32,810 bases of DNA from Actinomycetes bacterium (GCA_023450335.1 JAEXHA010000142.1:1-32810); one strand, 5' to 3'; counted from the first letter of the stretch, positions 6,158 to 15,359 are shown. Notes: a model not told the origin generated them from the letters alone. Numbers and translations are program-made.

Positions 6158-9100
6158 ATGTTCCGCAAGATCCTGGTGGCCAACCGCGGCGAAATCGCGA
6201 TCCGTGCCTTCCGCGCCGCTTTCGAGCTCGGCGCTCGCACTGTGGCGGTCTACCCGTACGAGGACCGCTACTCGCTGCACCGTCTGAAGGCGGACGAGGC
6301 CTACCAGATCGGCGAGCGGGGCCACCCGGTGCGCGCCTATCTCGACGTCGACGAGATCATCCGCGTCGCCCGCGAATGCGGTGCCGATGCGATCTACCCC
6401 GGCTACGGCTTCCTGTCGGAGAATCCCGAGCTGGCGGCGAAGGCCGTCGACAACGGCATCGCCTTCATCGGTCCTCCCTCGAACGCCCTCGAAATGGCCG
6501 GGAACAAGGTCACCGCGAAAGAGCACGCGATCGCCGCCGGCGTGCCCGTACTCCGCTCCACCCAAGCCTCCGACGACGTCGACCTGCTCGTGTCGCAGGC
6601 CGCCGACATCGGCTTCCCCATCTTCGTCAAGGCCGTCGCCGGCGGCGGCGGCCGCGGCATGCGCCGTGTCGAGACCGCCGAGCAGCTGCCGCCGGCCCTG
6701 GCCGAGGCGATGCGTGAGGCCGACAGCGCGTTCGGCGACGCCCGCGTGTTCCTCGAGCAGGCCGTGCAGCGCCCGCGCCACGTCGAGGTGCAGGTGCTCG
6801 CCGACAAGACGGGCCACACCGTGCACCTGTTCGAGCGTGACTGCTCGGTGCAGCGCCGTCACCAGAAGGTCGTCGAGATCGCCCCGGCGCCCAACCTCGA
6901 CCCCGATGTCCGCAACTCCCTGCACCAGCATGCGATCGCGTTCGCCAAGTCGATCGGCTACGAGAACGCCGGCACCGTCGAGTTCCTGCTCGAGACGGCC
7001 GGTCCCCGCAGCGGCGAGGTCGTGTTCATCGAGATGAACCCGCGCATCCAGGTCGAGCACACCGTGACCGAAGAGGTCACCGACGTCGACCTCGTGCAGT
7101 CGCAGATGCGCATCGCCGCCGGTCAGACTCTCGACGAACTGGGGCTGCGCCAGGAGGACATCCACCTGCGCGGGGCTGCCCTGCAATGCCGCATCACGAC
7201 CGAAGACCCGGCACAGGGCTTCCGCCCCGACACCGGCAAGATCACCACGTACCGCTCGCCCGGTGGCGCCGGCATCCGTCTCGACGGCGGCACGACGGCC
7301 GCCGGTTCGCAGGTGAGCCCGCATTTCGACTCCATGCTGAGCAAGCTCACCTGCCGTGGCCGCGATTTCGCCGCCGCCGTGCAGCGCTCGCGCCGCGCGC
7401 TGGCGGAGTTCCGCATCCGCGGCGTCTCCACCAACATCCCGTTCCTGCAGCGCGTGCTCGACGACCCGGCATTCATCGCCGGTGACCTCAGCACCTCCTT
7501 CATCGACGAGCGGCCCGAGCTGGTCACCGGCCGCGAGTCGAAGGATCGCGGTACCAAGATCGTCTCGTGGCTCGCGGATGTCACCGTCAATCGGCCCCAT
7601 GGCGAGAACCCGCTGTCGGTGACACCGGCATCCAAACTGCCCGCCGTCGACCTGACCGCCGCGCCGGCGCCGGGATCGCGCCAGCGTCTGCTCGAGCTGG
7701 GGCCGGTCGGCTTCGCCCAGGCTCTGCGCGAGCAGAACGCCCTCGCCGTCACCGAGACGACGTTCCGAGACGCGCACCAGTCGCTGCTGGCGACACGCGT
7801 GCGCACGAAGGACCTCGTCACCGCCGCCCCCTACGTCGCGCGGCTCACGCCGCAGCTGCTTTCCGTCGAGGCTTGGGGCGGTGCCACCTACGACGTCGCT
7901 CTGCGCTTCCTCGGCGAAGACCCGTGGGAGCGTCTCGACGCGTTGCGTGAGGCCCTGCCGAACGTCGCGATCCAGATGCTGCTGCGCGGCCGCAACACCG
8001 TGGGCTACACGCCGTACCCCACGCAGGTGACCGACGCGTTCGTGGCCGAGGCCGCGGCGTCGGGCATCGACATCTTCCGCATCTTCGACGCGCTCAACGA
8101 CATCGACCAGATGCGCCCCGCGATCGATGCCGTGCTGAACACCGGCACCGCCGTCGCCGAAGTGGCCCTGTGCTACACCGGCGACCTCCTCTCGCCGCGT
8201 GAAGACCTCTACACGCTCGGCTACTACCTGCGCCTGGCCGAGCAGATCGTGGATGCCGGAGCCCACATCCTCGCGATCAAGGACATGGCGGGTCTGCTGC
8301 GCCCGGCCGCGGCCACCGCGCTGGTCACCGCCCTGCGCGAGCGCTTCGACCTGCCGGTGCACGTCCACACCCACGACACCGCCGGCGGCCAGCTCGCCAC
8401 TCTGCTCGCCGCCAGCGCGGCGGGAGCCGACGCCGTCGACGCGGCCTCGGCGCCCATGTCGGGCACCACGAGCCAGCCTTCGCTGTCGGCCCTGGTGGCC
8501 GCGCTGTCGCACACCGACCGCGACACCGGCCTCGACCTGCCGGCGGTCTCGGACCTCGAGCCGTACTGGGAGGCCGTCCGCCACATGTACCGGCCGTTCG
8601 AGTCGGGCCTGCCCGGCCCCACGGGGCGCGTGTACCACCACGAGATCCCGGGCGGGCAGCTGTCGAACCTGCGCCAGCAGGCGATTGCACTGGGCCTGGC
8701 CGACGACTTCGAGCTCATCGAGGACATGTACGCGGCAGCCAACGACATCCTCGGCCGCGTGCCGAAGGTGACGCCGTCGTCGAAGGTGGTCGGCGACCTC
8801 GCGCTGCACCTGGCCGCCGTCAAGGCGGACCCCGCTGACTTCGAGGCCAACCCGCACAAGTACGACGTGCCCGACTCAGTCGTCAACTTCATGGCGGGGG
8901 AGCTGGGCGATCTGCCCGGCGGCTGGCCCGAGCCGTTCCGCACGAAGGTGCTCGCCGGCCGCGAGGTCAAGCTCAGCCAGACCGAGTTGACCGCCGATGA
9001 GTCCGGTGCGCTCGACGGGGACTCGGCCACGCGCCGCGCCATGCTCAACCGGCTGCTGTTCCCCGCTCCCACTCGCGCGTTCCGCGAGGTGCGTGAGACC

Positions 9101-9565
9101 TACGGCGACCTCAGCATGCTCGACACCGCCGACTACCTGTACGGCATGGTGCCCGGCGCCGAGCACGTCGTCGAACTCGAACGCGGCGTGCAGCTGTTCT
9201 TCGGCCTCGAGGCCATCGGCGAGGTCGACGACAAGGGCATGCGCACGGTCATGACCACCCTCAACGGTCAGCTGCGTCCCGTGTTCGTGCGTGACCGCTC
9301 GGTCGAGGTGACCTCGCGCCAGGCGGAGAAGGCCGACACCTCCAAGCCGGGCCAGGTGGCCGCGCCGTTCTCGGGTGTGGTGACCCTCAAGGCCGAGGTG
9401 GGAGACACCGTCACAGCCGGGCAGCCGGTCGCTTCGATCGAGGCGATGAAGATGGAGGCGGCCATCACCGCCCCCGTCGACGGCACCATCGAGCGCCTCG
9501 CCATCGGCGAGACGGCGCCGGTCGAAGCCGGGGATCTTTTGCTGGTTGTCAAGCCCGCCGACTAA
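6158..9565 (+). CDS. pyc: Pyruvate carboxylase
   Basis: Biotin enzyme forming oxaloacetate from pyruvate, bicarbonate and ATP, refilling the citric acid cycle; 1135 residues, standard single-chain length. Domain order: biotin carboxylase (about 1-450, MFRKILVANRGEIAIRAFRA, glycine-rich GGGGRGMRRV, EMNPRIQVEHTVTE), carboxyltransferase (about 530-800, FRDAHQSLLATRVRTKDL and GRNTVGYTPYP), allosteric linker, and biotinyl domain with EAMKMEA, biotin attached to about Lys1098. ATG 6158 has GAGGTG upstream and matches the family N-terminus; 22 upstream in-frame codons from GTG 6092 are not protein-like. The last codons (GAT CTT TTG CTG GTT GTC) are unusually AT-rich and hold a promoter for the next gene. 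Confidence 0.97.
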   Translation: MFRKILVANRGEIAIRAFRAAFELGARTVAVYPYEDRYSLHRLKADEAYQIGERGHPVRAYLDVDEIIRVARECGADAIYPGYGFLSENPELAAKAVDNGIAFIGPPSNALEMAGNKVTAKEHAIAAGVPVLRSTQASDDVDLLVSQAADIGFPIFVKAVAGGGGRGMRRVETAEQLPPALAEAMREADSAFGDARVFLEQAVQRPRHVEVQVLADKTGHTVHLFERDCSVQRRHQKVVEIAPAPNLDPDVRNSLHQHAIAFAKSIGYENAGTVEFLLETAGPRSGEVVFIEMNPRIQVEHTVTEEVTDVDLVQSQMRIAAGQTLDELGLRQEDIHLRGAALQCRITTEDPAQGFRPDTGKITTYRSPGGAGIRLDGGTTAAGSQVSPHFDSMLSKLTCRGRDFAAAVQRSRRALAEFRIRGVSTNIPFLQRVLDDPAFIAGDLSTSFIDERPELVTGRESKDRGTKIVSWLADVTVNRPHGENPLSVTPASKLPAVDLTAAPAPGSRQRLLELGPVGFAQALREQNALAVTETTFRDAHQSLLATRVRTKDLVTAAPYVARLTPQLLSVEAWGGATYDVALRFLGEDPWERLDALREALPNVAIQMLLRGRNTVGYTPYPTQVTDAFVAEAAASGIDIFRIFDALNDIDQMRPAIDAVLNTGTAVAEVALCYTGDLLSPREDLYTLGYYLRLAEQIVDAGAHILAIKDMAGLLRPAAATALVTALRERFDLPVHVHTHDTAGGQLATLLAASAAGADAVDAASAPMSGTTSQPSLSALVAALSHTDRDTGLDLPAVSDLEPYWEAVRHMYRPFESGLPGPTGRVYHHEIPGGQLSNLRQQAIALGLADDFELIEDMYAAANDILGRVPKVTPSSKVVGDLALHLAAVKADPADFEANPHKYDVPDSVVNFMAGELGDLPGGWPEPFRTKVLAGREVKLSQTELTADESGALDGDSATRRAMLNRLLFPAPTRAFREVRETYGDLSMLDTADYLYGMVPGAEHVVELERGVQLFFGLEAIGEVDDKGMRTVMTTLNGQLRPVFVRDRSVEVTSRQAEKADTSKPGQVAAPFSGVVTLKAEVGDTVTAGQPVASIEAMKMEAAITAPVDGTIERLAIGETAPVEAGDLLLVVKPAD

Positions 9566-9568
9566 TCT
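9539..9568 (+). promoter_or_regulatory. Promoter inside the 3' end of pyc (TTGCTG-18-TAATCT)
   Basis: TTGCTG at 9539-9544 and TAATCT at 9563-9568 are 18 bp apart. The -10 includes the TAA stop of pyc. Transcription would start near 9575, at the base of a possible hairpin (9572-9598, arms ACGTC/GACGT and GGGC/GCCC) that ends at the GGAGA ribosome site of the next gene. Confidence 0.6.
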
Positions 9569-9611
9569 GGAACGTCGGGCCCATCGCCCGTGAGACGTGG
9601 AGAGATCATCT

Positions 9612-11036
9612 GTGACGCCTGACCGACAAGACAACGCACCCGAAGAGGCCGAGAACGGTGTGCTGGCCAGCGCCGGCAACATCGACACCGCCGCCTTCGG
9701 CATCACCGACGGCCAGACCGCACAGGTCGACGTGGCGTTGCCGCCGCTGAGCGCCGACGACGACGATCTCGTCGACGACGACGTCACCATCGCCGCCGCC
9801 GATGCCGCCCGCACCGCCGCGGCCATCGAAGACGCGGCGGTGGAGGACGAGCCCGCCGTCGCGACCGCCGAGGTCGACCAGGACGAGGCCGCCGAGGCGA
9901 CCCTCGCCGAGTCGGCGCGGGGCACGGCCGGGGTGGTGGATGCCGAGGTCGTAGACACCGGGTCACAGCCCACGACCCGGCGCGAGGCCTTCCACCAGGA
10001 CAGCGACGAGCGTCACGCCGTCGAGCGTGTGCGCCACCCGCAACCGGAGGTGGGACTGCAGTCGCGCCGGCTCGGTGAGTTCGAAGCCGACCGCGAAACC
10101 AGTGACCTGCTCACCGCCGACCGGCTGCTCGAGCCGTCGCAGCGGGTGCGCCCGGAGCCCGAGGGCGCCTGGCAGCACTTCGTGTACACCGTCACCGGCC
10201 ACAAGGTGAACCTCGGCGACGGCAAGCGCGCCCGAGCACGCAAGGAGCTCGACCGCCGCATCGCCGCGCCGCTGAACGGCGGAGCGCGGTTCGTCCCGGT
10301 GCTCTCGCGCAAGGGCGGGGTCGGCAAGACGACCATCACGACGCTGCTGGGCATGGCGCTGGCCGACGCCCGCGAAGACCGCGTGATCGCCGTCGATGCC
10401 AATCCTGACCGCGGGACGCTCGCCGAGCGCATCGGCGGCGCCAGCGGCAAGACGGTGCGCGACCTCGTGCGCATGCGCGGCGAAGTGGTCGGCTTCAACG
10501 ACCTGTCATCGGTCGTGGCTCGCGATGAGACACGGCTGGATGTGGTGGCATCCGACTCCGACCCGCGCGTATCCGAGGCGTTGAACGACCGCGATTACCA
10601 CGACGTGGCCGCCGTCGCCGCCCATTACTACTCGATCGTGCTCACCGACACCGGGACCGGCATCGTCCATTCGGTGATGGAGGCCACGCTCGAGCTTTCG
10701 GACCAGATGGTCATCGTCGCCGGCCTCAGCGTCGACGAAGCGCGCCTGGCCGCTGAGACCCTGACGTGGCTCGAGACCAACGGCTACGCCGAGCAGGTGC
10801 GCAGCGCTGTCGTCGTGCTCAACACTTCGCGGCCGGGCACGGCACTCGTGCGCGCCGAAGAGCTCGAGGCGCATTTCCGCAGCCGCGTGCGCACCGTGGT
10901 GCGGATGCCGTACGACCCGCACATCGCCGCCGGCAGCGCCGTCAACTTCAAGGACCTGCAGCCCGCGACCCGCCTGGCGGCGCGCGAGCTGGCCGCAGCG
11001 GTCGTCGAGGGACTGCGCACGCAGGTCGCCGCCTGA
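9612..11036 (+). CDS. MinD/ParA-like ATPase, EspI-type, with long acidic N-terminus
   Basis: 474 residues. The first 130 or so are Ala/Asp/Glu-rich and probably disordered (LSADDDDLVDDDV, then AAIEDAAVEDEP). Residues about 180-230 hold WQHFVYTVTGHKVNLGDGKRARA..., and the ATPase follows with Walker A SRKGGVGKTT (Lys234), VIAVDANPDRGTLAERIGG, and TDTGTGIVHSVM in the Walker B position. The VxTGxxVNLG linker and VIAVDANPDRGTL are features I recall from EspI (Rv3876) and related type VII secretion ATPases, but no ESX gene is visible nearby. GTG 9612 has GGAGA 8 nt upstream; GTG 9597 is possible. def overlaps its stop by one base (TGATG), so the two are co-expressed. Confidence 0.82.
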   Translation: MTPDRQDNAPEEAENGVLASAGNIDTAAFGITDGQTAQVDVALPPLSADDDDLVDDDVTIAAADAARTAAAIEDAAVEDEPAVATAEVDQDEAAEATLAESARGTAGVVDAEVVDTGSQPTTRREAFHQDSDERHAVERVRHPQPEVGLQSRRLGEFEADRETSDLLTADRLLEPSQRVRPEPEGAWQHFVYTVTGHKVNLGDGKRARARKELDRRIAAPLNGGARFVPVLSRKGGVGKTTITTLLGMALADAREDRVIAVDANPDRGTLAERIGGASGKTVRDLVRMRGEVVGFNDLSSVVARDETRLDVVASDSDPRVSEALNDRDYHDVAAVAAHYYSIVLTDTGTGIVHSVMEATLELSDQMVIVAGLSVDEARLAAETLTWLETNGYAEQVRSAVVVLNTSRPGTALVRAEELEAHFRSRVRTVVRMPYDPHIAAGSAVNFKDLQPATRLAARELAAAVVEGLRTQVAA

Positions 11037-11524
11037 TGGCCGTCCGGCAGATCCGGCTGTTCGGCGACCCCGTGCTGCGCGCGGTGAGCGCGCCGATCGA
11101 CGTCATCGACGACGGCGTGCGCGCCCTCGTGCAGGACCTCATCGACACCGTCACCCCGCCCGGGCGGGCCGGTGTCGCCGCGCCGCAGATCGGCGTCGGT
11201 CAGCGCGCTTTCAGCTACAACATCGACGGCGACATCGGCTACGTGCTCAACCCCGTGCTCGAGGTTTCGGGCGAGCCCGAACTGGTCGGTGAGGGCTGCC
11301 TGTCGGTGCCGGGTCTCTGGCACGATGCGCTCCGGCATCCCCACGCCAAGGTCACCGGCATCGACCTCGAGGGCAACGAGGTCGTGCTCGAAGGCGACGG
11401 GCTGCTGGCCCAGGCTTTGCAGCACGAGTGCGACCACCTCGACGGCATGCTGTACCTGTCACGACTGAACGCCGAGACCCGCAAGGTCGCGATGCGCGAG
11501 GTGCGCGAGAGCGATTGGTTCTGA
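11036..11524 (+). CDS. def: Peptide deformylase
   Basis: 162-residue metalloenzyme removing the formyl group from nascent proteins. All three family motifs are present: GVAAPQIG (GxGxAAPQ type), EGCLSVPG with the metal-binding Cys, and QHECDHLDG with the two metal-binding His and catalytic Glu. The N-terminus AVRQIRLFGDPVLR is typical. ATG 11036 shares its A with the upstream TGA stop, implying translational coupling to the ATPase gene. Confidence 0.95.
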   Translation: MAVRQIRLFGDPVLRAVSAPIDVIDDGVRALVQDLIDTVTPPGRAGVAAPQIGVGQRAFSYNIDGDIGYVLNPVLEVSGEPELVGEGCLSVPGLWHDALRHPHAKVTGIDLEGNEVVLEGDGLLAQALQHECDHLDGMLYLSRLNAETRKVAMREVRESDWF

Positions 11525-11610
11525 GCCGGCGCAGCGCACACGGCGGTGCTGATGTGCGCTCGGCTGTGAGGATGCGCGGTCGGGGGCGGGGCAGCGCGAG
11601 AAACGACGCG

Positions 11611-11648
11611 GTGGCCGCAGCTCCTGGATGCCAGGACGCTGCGACCAC
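11611..11648. terminator. Strong hairpin between convergent def and fadD15
   Basis: Arms GTGGcCGCAGCtCCTGG and CCAGGacGCTGCGaCCAC pair with small mismatches around an ATG loop. It lies in the 151-bp gap between convergent genes, 28 bp past the fadD15 stop on the minus strand, and can act in both directions. No T tract. The rest of the gap (11525-11610) shows nothing else. Confidence 0.65.
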
Positions 11649-11675
11649 CGCGAGGACGCGCCGAGGGCGAGCGGG

Positions 11676-13514
11676 TCAGCCGCCCAGCGGAACGTTGGTC
11701 GTGTTGACGCCGACGTTGTAGATCTCGTCGACCTCGCCCGCGAAGTCCTCGAGGATGACGTTGCGCTTGATCGACAGCTTCGGGGTGAGGTGGCCGCTGG
11801 CCTCCGTCCACTCCGACCCGAGGATCGTGAACTTGCGGATCGACTCGGCGCGCGACACGTTCTTGTTCGCACGGTCGATCGCCCGCTGCACCTCGGCGCG
11901 CACGGTCTCGTTCTGGGCCGCGTCCGCCAGCGACATGTCGGCCGGCAGGCCGTTGTTGGCCAGCCACGTCGGCAGCATCTCGGAGTCGAGGGTGATCAGT
12001 GCCGCGATGAATGGCTTCTGGTCGCCGACGACGACGACCTGACCGACGACCGGGTTGGCGCGGATCGGGTCTTCGAGCGCGGCCGGGGCGACGTTCTTGC
12101 CGCCGGCGGTGACGATGATCTCCTTCTTGCGGCCGGTGATCGTCAGGAAGCCCTCGCTGTCGAACGAGCCGATGTCACCGGTGCGGAACCAGTCGCCGTC
12201 GAACGCCGCGGCGGTCGCCTCGGGGTTCTGCCAGTACTCCTTGAACACGTTGATGCCGCGCACCTCGACCTCGCCGTCCTCGGCGAGGCGCACGCCGACA
12301 CCGGGCAGCGCCGGTCCGACGGTGCCGATCTTCGACTTGTTGGCCAGGTTCACCGTGGCCGGCGCCGTCGTCTCGGTGAGGCCGTAGCCCTCGAGGATCG
12401 TCACACCCAGGCTGTGGAAGAAGTGACCCAGGCGCGGACCCAGCGGCGCCGAACCCGACACCGCGTAGGTCACGCGGCCACCCATGGCGTCGCGCAGCTT
12501 GCCGTACACGAGCTTGTCGAACAGCGCGAACTTCAGCTTCAGGCCCAGCGGAATCTTCTTGCCCTCTTCGAGCAACTGCGAGTGCTCGACGGCGGCGGCC
12601 GCGGCGGCGCGGAAGATCTTGCCCTTGCCACCGGCCTCGGCCTTCTGCTCGGCCGAGTTGTACACCTTCTCGAACACCCGCGGCACGGCCAGGAGATACG
12701 TCGGCTTGAACGAGCCCAGTGCCGGCAGCAGGTTCTTCGTGTCGGGCTGGTGGCCCGTCTTCACGCCCGCGTGGATGTTCAGGATCGAGATGAACCGGGC
12801 GAACACGTGCGCGGTCGTGATGAACAGCAGTGTGGAGGCGCCGCCGGGTGCCTGCACGACCGCGTCGAGCGCCTTGGCAGAGTTGCGCGACAGCTCGACG
12901 AAGTTGCTGTGTGTGAGCACGCAGCCCTTGGGACGGCCGGTCGAACCGGACGTGTAGATGAGCGTCGCGATGTCGGAGCCCACCGCGATCTGACGACGGC
13001 GCACGATCTCGTCGTCTGCGACGTCCGCGCCCTTCTCGCGCAGCGCGTCGAGGTCACCGGACGCCATCGTCCACACCTCGCGCACCAGCGGCGTCTCCTC
13101 GCGGATCTCGGCGATACGGCCGGCGTGCTCGGCCGACTCGGCGACCACGGCGATTGCACCGGAGTCCGACAGGATCCAGCTGATCTGAGCGGGCGAGCTG
13201 GTCTCGTAGATCGGCACCATGACGGCGCCGGCGTAGAACAGCGCGAAGTCGACGAGCGACCACTCATAGGTCGTGCGGGCGATGAAGCCGACCTTCTCGC
13301 CCGGCTGGATGCCGGCGGCGGCGAAGCCCTTCGCCAGCGCGATGACCTCGCGCTCGAATGCCGCGGCGGTGACGTCGCGCCAGCCGTCGCCTGCGGGAAC
13401 CCCGAACAGCGCGAGGGACGGTGTGCTCTTGACCCGCTCGACGAGCAGGTCGGCGACGTTGGCCTGCGGGTCTGCGGGCACGATCGCGGGGACTTCGAAC
13501 TGAACGGCGCTCAT
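11676..13514 (-). CDS. fadD15: Long-chain fatty acyl-CoA ligase (FadD15-type)
   Basis: 612-residue AMP-forming ligase that activates fatty acids with ATP and CoA. The ATP/AMP signature TLIYTSGSTGRPKG lies near residues 184-197, then GYGLTETTA, FRTGDIG and ITGRKKEIIVTAGGKNVAP with the conserved Lys. Sequence style and position (followed by kinase, aroG and acyltransferase genes) match M. tuberculosis fadD15 (Rv2187). ATG 13514 starts MSAVQFEVPAIV; AAAGGAG lies 10 nt upstream. A longer frame from 13595 would include the promoter. Chain-length specificity cannot be read here. An acyltransferase gene nearby suggests a phospholipid role. Confidence 0.92.
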   Translation of the reverse strand: MSAVQFEVPAIVPADPQANVADLLVERVKSTPSLALFGVPAGDGWRDVTAAAFEREVIALAKGFAAAGIQPGEKVGFIARTTYEWSLVDFALFYAGAVMVPIYETSSPAQISWILSDSGAIAVVAESAEHAGRIAEIREETPLVREVWTMASGDLDALREKGADVADDEIVRRRQIAVGSDIATLIYTSGSTGRPKGCVLTHSNFVELSRNSAKALDAVVQAPGGASTLLFITTAHVFARFISILNIHAGVKTGHQPDTKNLLPALGSFKPTYLLAVPRVFEKVYNSAEQKAEAGGKGKIFRAAAAAAVEHSQLLEEGKKIPLGLKLKFALFDKLVYGKLRDAMGGRVTYAVSGSAPLGPRLGHFFHSLGVTILEGYGLTETTAPATVNLANKSKIGTVGPALPGVGVRLAEDGEVEVRGINVFKEYWQNPEATAAAFDGDWFRTGDIGSFDSEGFLTITGRKKEIIVTAGGKNVAPAALEDPIRANPVVGQVVVVGDQKPFIAALITLDSEMLPTWLANNGLPADMSLADAAQNETVRAEVQRAIDRANKNVSRAESIRKFTILGSEWTEASGHLTPKLSIKRNVILEDFAGEVDEIYNVGVNTTNVPLGG

Positions 13515-13569
13515 GAGGCGGCAACTCCTTTGGTACCGGTGGTGGCCAGGTGGCTTTCGGGTTGCGTCG

Positions 13570-13575
13570 AGTCTA
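13570..13575 (-). promoter_or_regulatory. -10 element of fadD15 promoter
   Basis: On the minus strand TAGACT precedes the ATG by 55 nt, predicting a leader of about 50 nt with an AAAGGAG ribosome site. No clear -35. It is one of four exact TAGACT -10 candidates in this window. Confidence 0.45.
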
Positions 13576-13690
13576 CCGGGCGAGATGACGGGCACCGGTT
13601 CCGGTCCTGCCTCGTGAGAGGCGACCGTGATGTGACGCGCAGGGTCGCACGCCTATGACGCTCTCGCCTGCGGGCGGACGAGCGGCGCAC

Positions 13691-13696
13691 TAGACT
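13691..13696 (+). promoter_or_regulatory. -10 element of glucokinase promoter
   Basis: TAGACT lies 41 nt before the GTG start, with the ribosome site GAGAGGAG between. The 223-bp gap 13515-13737 carries this and the divergent fadD15 promoter. Confidence 0.5.
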
Positions 13697-13737
13697 TCAG
13701 GGTTGTCGCGCCTCCGGCTGCGGCGGAGAGGAGCGGC

Positions 13738-14673
13738 GTGCGCAACGTCGGCATCGACATCGGCGGAACCAAGATCGCCGGTGGCGTCGTGGCAGAAGAC
13801 GGCACCATCATCGAACGACTGCGGGTGAAGACCCCGACCGAGCCGGCCGCGCTCGCGGACGCCGTCGCCGACATGGTCCGCACGCTCGCCGAGCGTCACG
13901 AGATCCACGCCGTGGGCGTCGCCGCGGCCGGCTTCATCGACCAGACCCGCTCGGTCATCATCCACGCGCCCAACATCGACTGGCGCGACGAGCCGCTGCG
14001 CGCCGAGCTCGAACAGCGCATCGGTCGGCCGGTCACCCTCGAGAACGACGCCAACGCCGCCGGCTGGGGTGAGTACCGCTTCGGTGCCGGCCAGGGCAGC
14101 GCCAACATGACCATGCTCACGCTCGGCACCGGCGTGGGGGGAGCGGTGATCATCGGCGGCGAGCTGCTCATCGGCGGCCACGGTATCGGCGCCGAACTGG
14201 GGCACATCCGCTTCATCCGGGGTGGCCGGCCCTGCGGCTGCGGGCAGCTGGGCTGCCTCGAGCAGTACGCGTCGGGGCGGGCGCTGCAGCGCGAGGCGAG
14301 CGAGATCGCCGACGCGGGCGGCATCGGCGCGGCCCTGGCGGCGGCGCGCACCGCCGACGGGATCATCCCCGGTGCCGAGATGGAGCGGCTGGTCGCAGCG
14401 GGGGATGCCGGTGCCCTCGAAGCCATCGGCCGGGTCGCCACCGCGCTCGGCGAGGCGTGCGGCGAGTTCCAGGCCGTGCTCGACCCCGAACTGTTCGTCA
14501 TCGGCGGCGGGGTCGCGAGCCTGGGAGACCGACTGCTCGACCCGGTCAAGGCCGCGTACGCGACGGCGCTCCCGGGCCACGGCGACCGGCCCGTGGCCTC
14601 CTTCGCCATCGCCACCCTCGGCAACGACGCGGGCCTCATCGGCGTCGCGGACCTGGCGCGCATCCGGGGCTGA
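13738..14673 (+). CDS. glk: ROK-family glucokinase
   Basis: 311-residue sugar kinase of the ROK family. Phosphate-binding loop VGIDIGGTKIAGGVV at the N-terminus, catalytic segment VTLENDANAAGWGEY, GTGVGGAVIIGGELLIGGHGIGAELGHI, and the zinc-binding motif CGCGQLGCLE with cysteines 166, 168 and 173. Most likely ATP-dependent glucokinase, trapping glucose as glucose-6-phosphate; a mannose or N-acetyl sugar kinase is possible. GTG 13738 preceded by GAGAGGAG. Only 2 nt separate it from the acyltransferase gene, so they form an operon. Confidence 0.9.
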   Translation: MRNVGIDIGGTKIAGGVVAEDGTIIERLRVKTPTEPAALADAVADMVRTLAERHEIHAVGVAAAGFIDQTRSVIIHAPNIDWRDEPLRAELEQRIGRPVTLENDANAAGWGEYRFGAGQGSANMTMLTLGTGVGGAVIIGGELLIGGHGIGAELGHIRFIRGGRPCGCGQLGCLEQYASGRALQREASEIADAGGIGAALAAARTADGIIPGAEMERLVAAGDAGALEAIGRVATALGEACGEFQAVLDPELFVIGGGVASLGDRLLDPVKAAYATALPGHGDRPVASFAIATLGNDAGLIGVADLARIRG

Positions 14674-14675
14674 CG

Positions 14676-15359
14676 ATGTTCTACTGGTTCATGAAGTACG
14701 TGGTGATCGGACCGATCGTCAAGGCGATCTTCCGGCCATGGATCGTGGGCCGTACGAACATTCCGTCATCCGGACCGGCGATCCTCGCGAGCAACCACCT
14801 GTCCGTGAGCGACTCGATCTTCCTGCCGTTGATGATCGATCGCCCCATGTCGTTCCTCGCGAAGAGCGACTACTTCACCGGCAAGGGCCTCTCCGGCTGG
14901 GCCACCCGCATGTTCATGAAGGCGACCGGGCAGATCCCCATCGACCGCACCGGCGGCAAGGCGTCAGAGGACTCGCTCAACACCGGTCTCCAGGTGCTGG
15001 GCGGCGGCAATCTGCTGGGCATCTACCCCGAGGGCACCCGCAGCCCCGACGGCAAGCTCTACCGCGGCCGCACGGGTCTGGCGCGCATGGCGCTGGAGGC
15101 GCGGGTGCCGGTGGTGCCGGTCGTGATGGTCGACACCGGCACGCTCATGCCGATCGGCCGCACCGTGCCGCGCATCGGACGGGTGGGCATGATCATCGGC
15201 GAACCGCTCGACTTCTCCCGCTTCGAGGGGATGGAATCCGACCGCTACGTGCTGCGGTCGGTGACCGACGAGATCATGGTGGCCCTGCAGCGGCTCGGCG
15301 CGCAGGAATACGACGACGTCTACGCGTCGACGGTGAAGGACCGCCGGCCGCCGGCGTGA
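14676..15359 (+). CDS. 1-acyl-glycerol-3-phosphate acyltransferase (PlsC-type)
   Basis: 227 residues. The catalytic motif NHLSVSD (Asn40, His41, Asp46) and the substrate motif IYPEGTRSPDG are clear; VPVVPVVMVDTG is the third family block. A hydrophobic N-terminus (MFYWFMKYVVIGPIVKAIF) anchors it to the membrane. It transfers acyl groups to lysophosphatidate or a related lipid; the M. tuberculosis counterpart by position is Rv2182c. ATG 14676 lies 2 nt after the glk stop, with no separate promoter seen. Confidence 0.9.
   Translation: MFYWFMKYVVIGPIVKAIFRPWIVGRTNIPSSGPAILASNHLSVSDSIFLPLMIDRPMSFLAKSDYFTGKGLSGWATRMFMKATGQIPIDRTGGKASEDSLNTGLQVLGGGNLLGIYPEGTRSPDGKLYRGRTGLARMALEARVPVVPVVMVDTGTLMPIGRTVPRIGRVGMIIGEPLDFSRFEGMESDRYVLRSVTDEIMVALQRLGAQEYDDVYASTVKDRRPPA

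Noticed and set aside
4760..8857. Very long open frame on the minus strand (1365 codons)
   Set aside because: It lies opposite the MerR, ParA-like and pyc genes, which have clear family motifs. The translation is low-complexity Arg/Gly/Val-rich, as expected from the antisense of GC-rich coding DNA.
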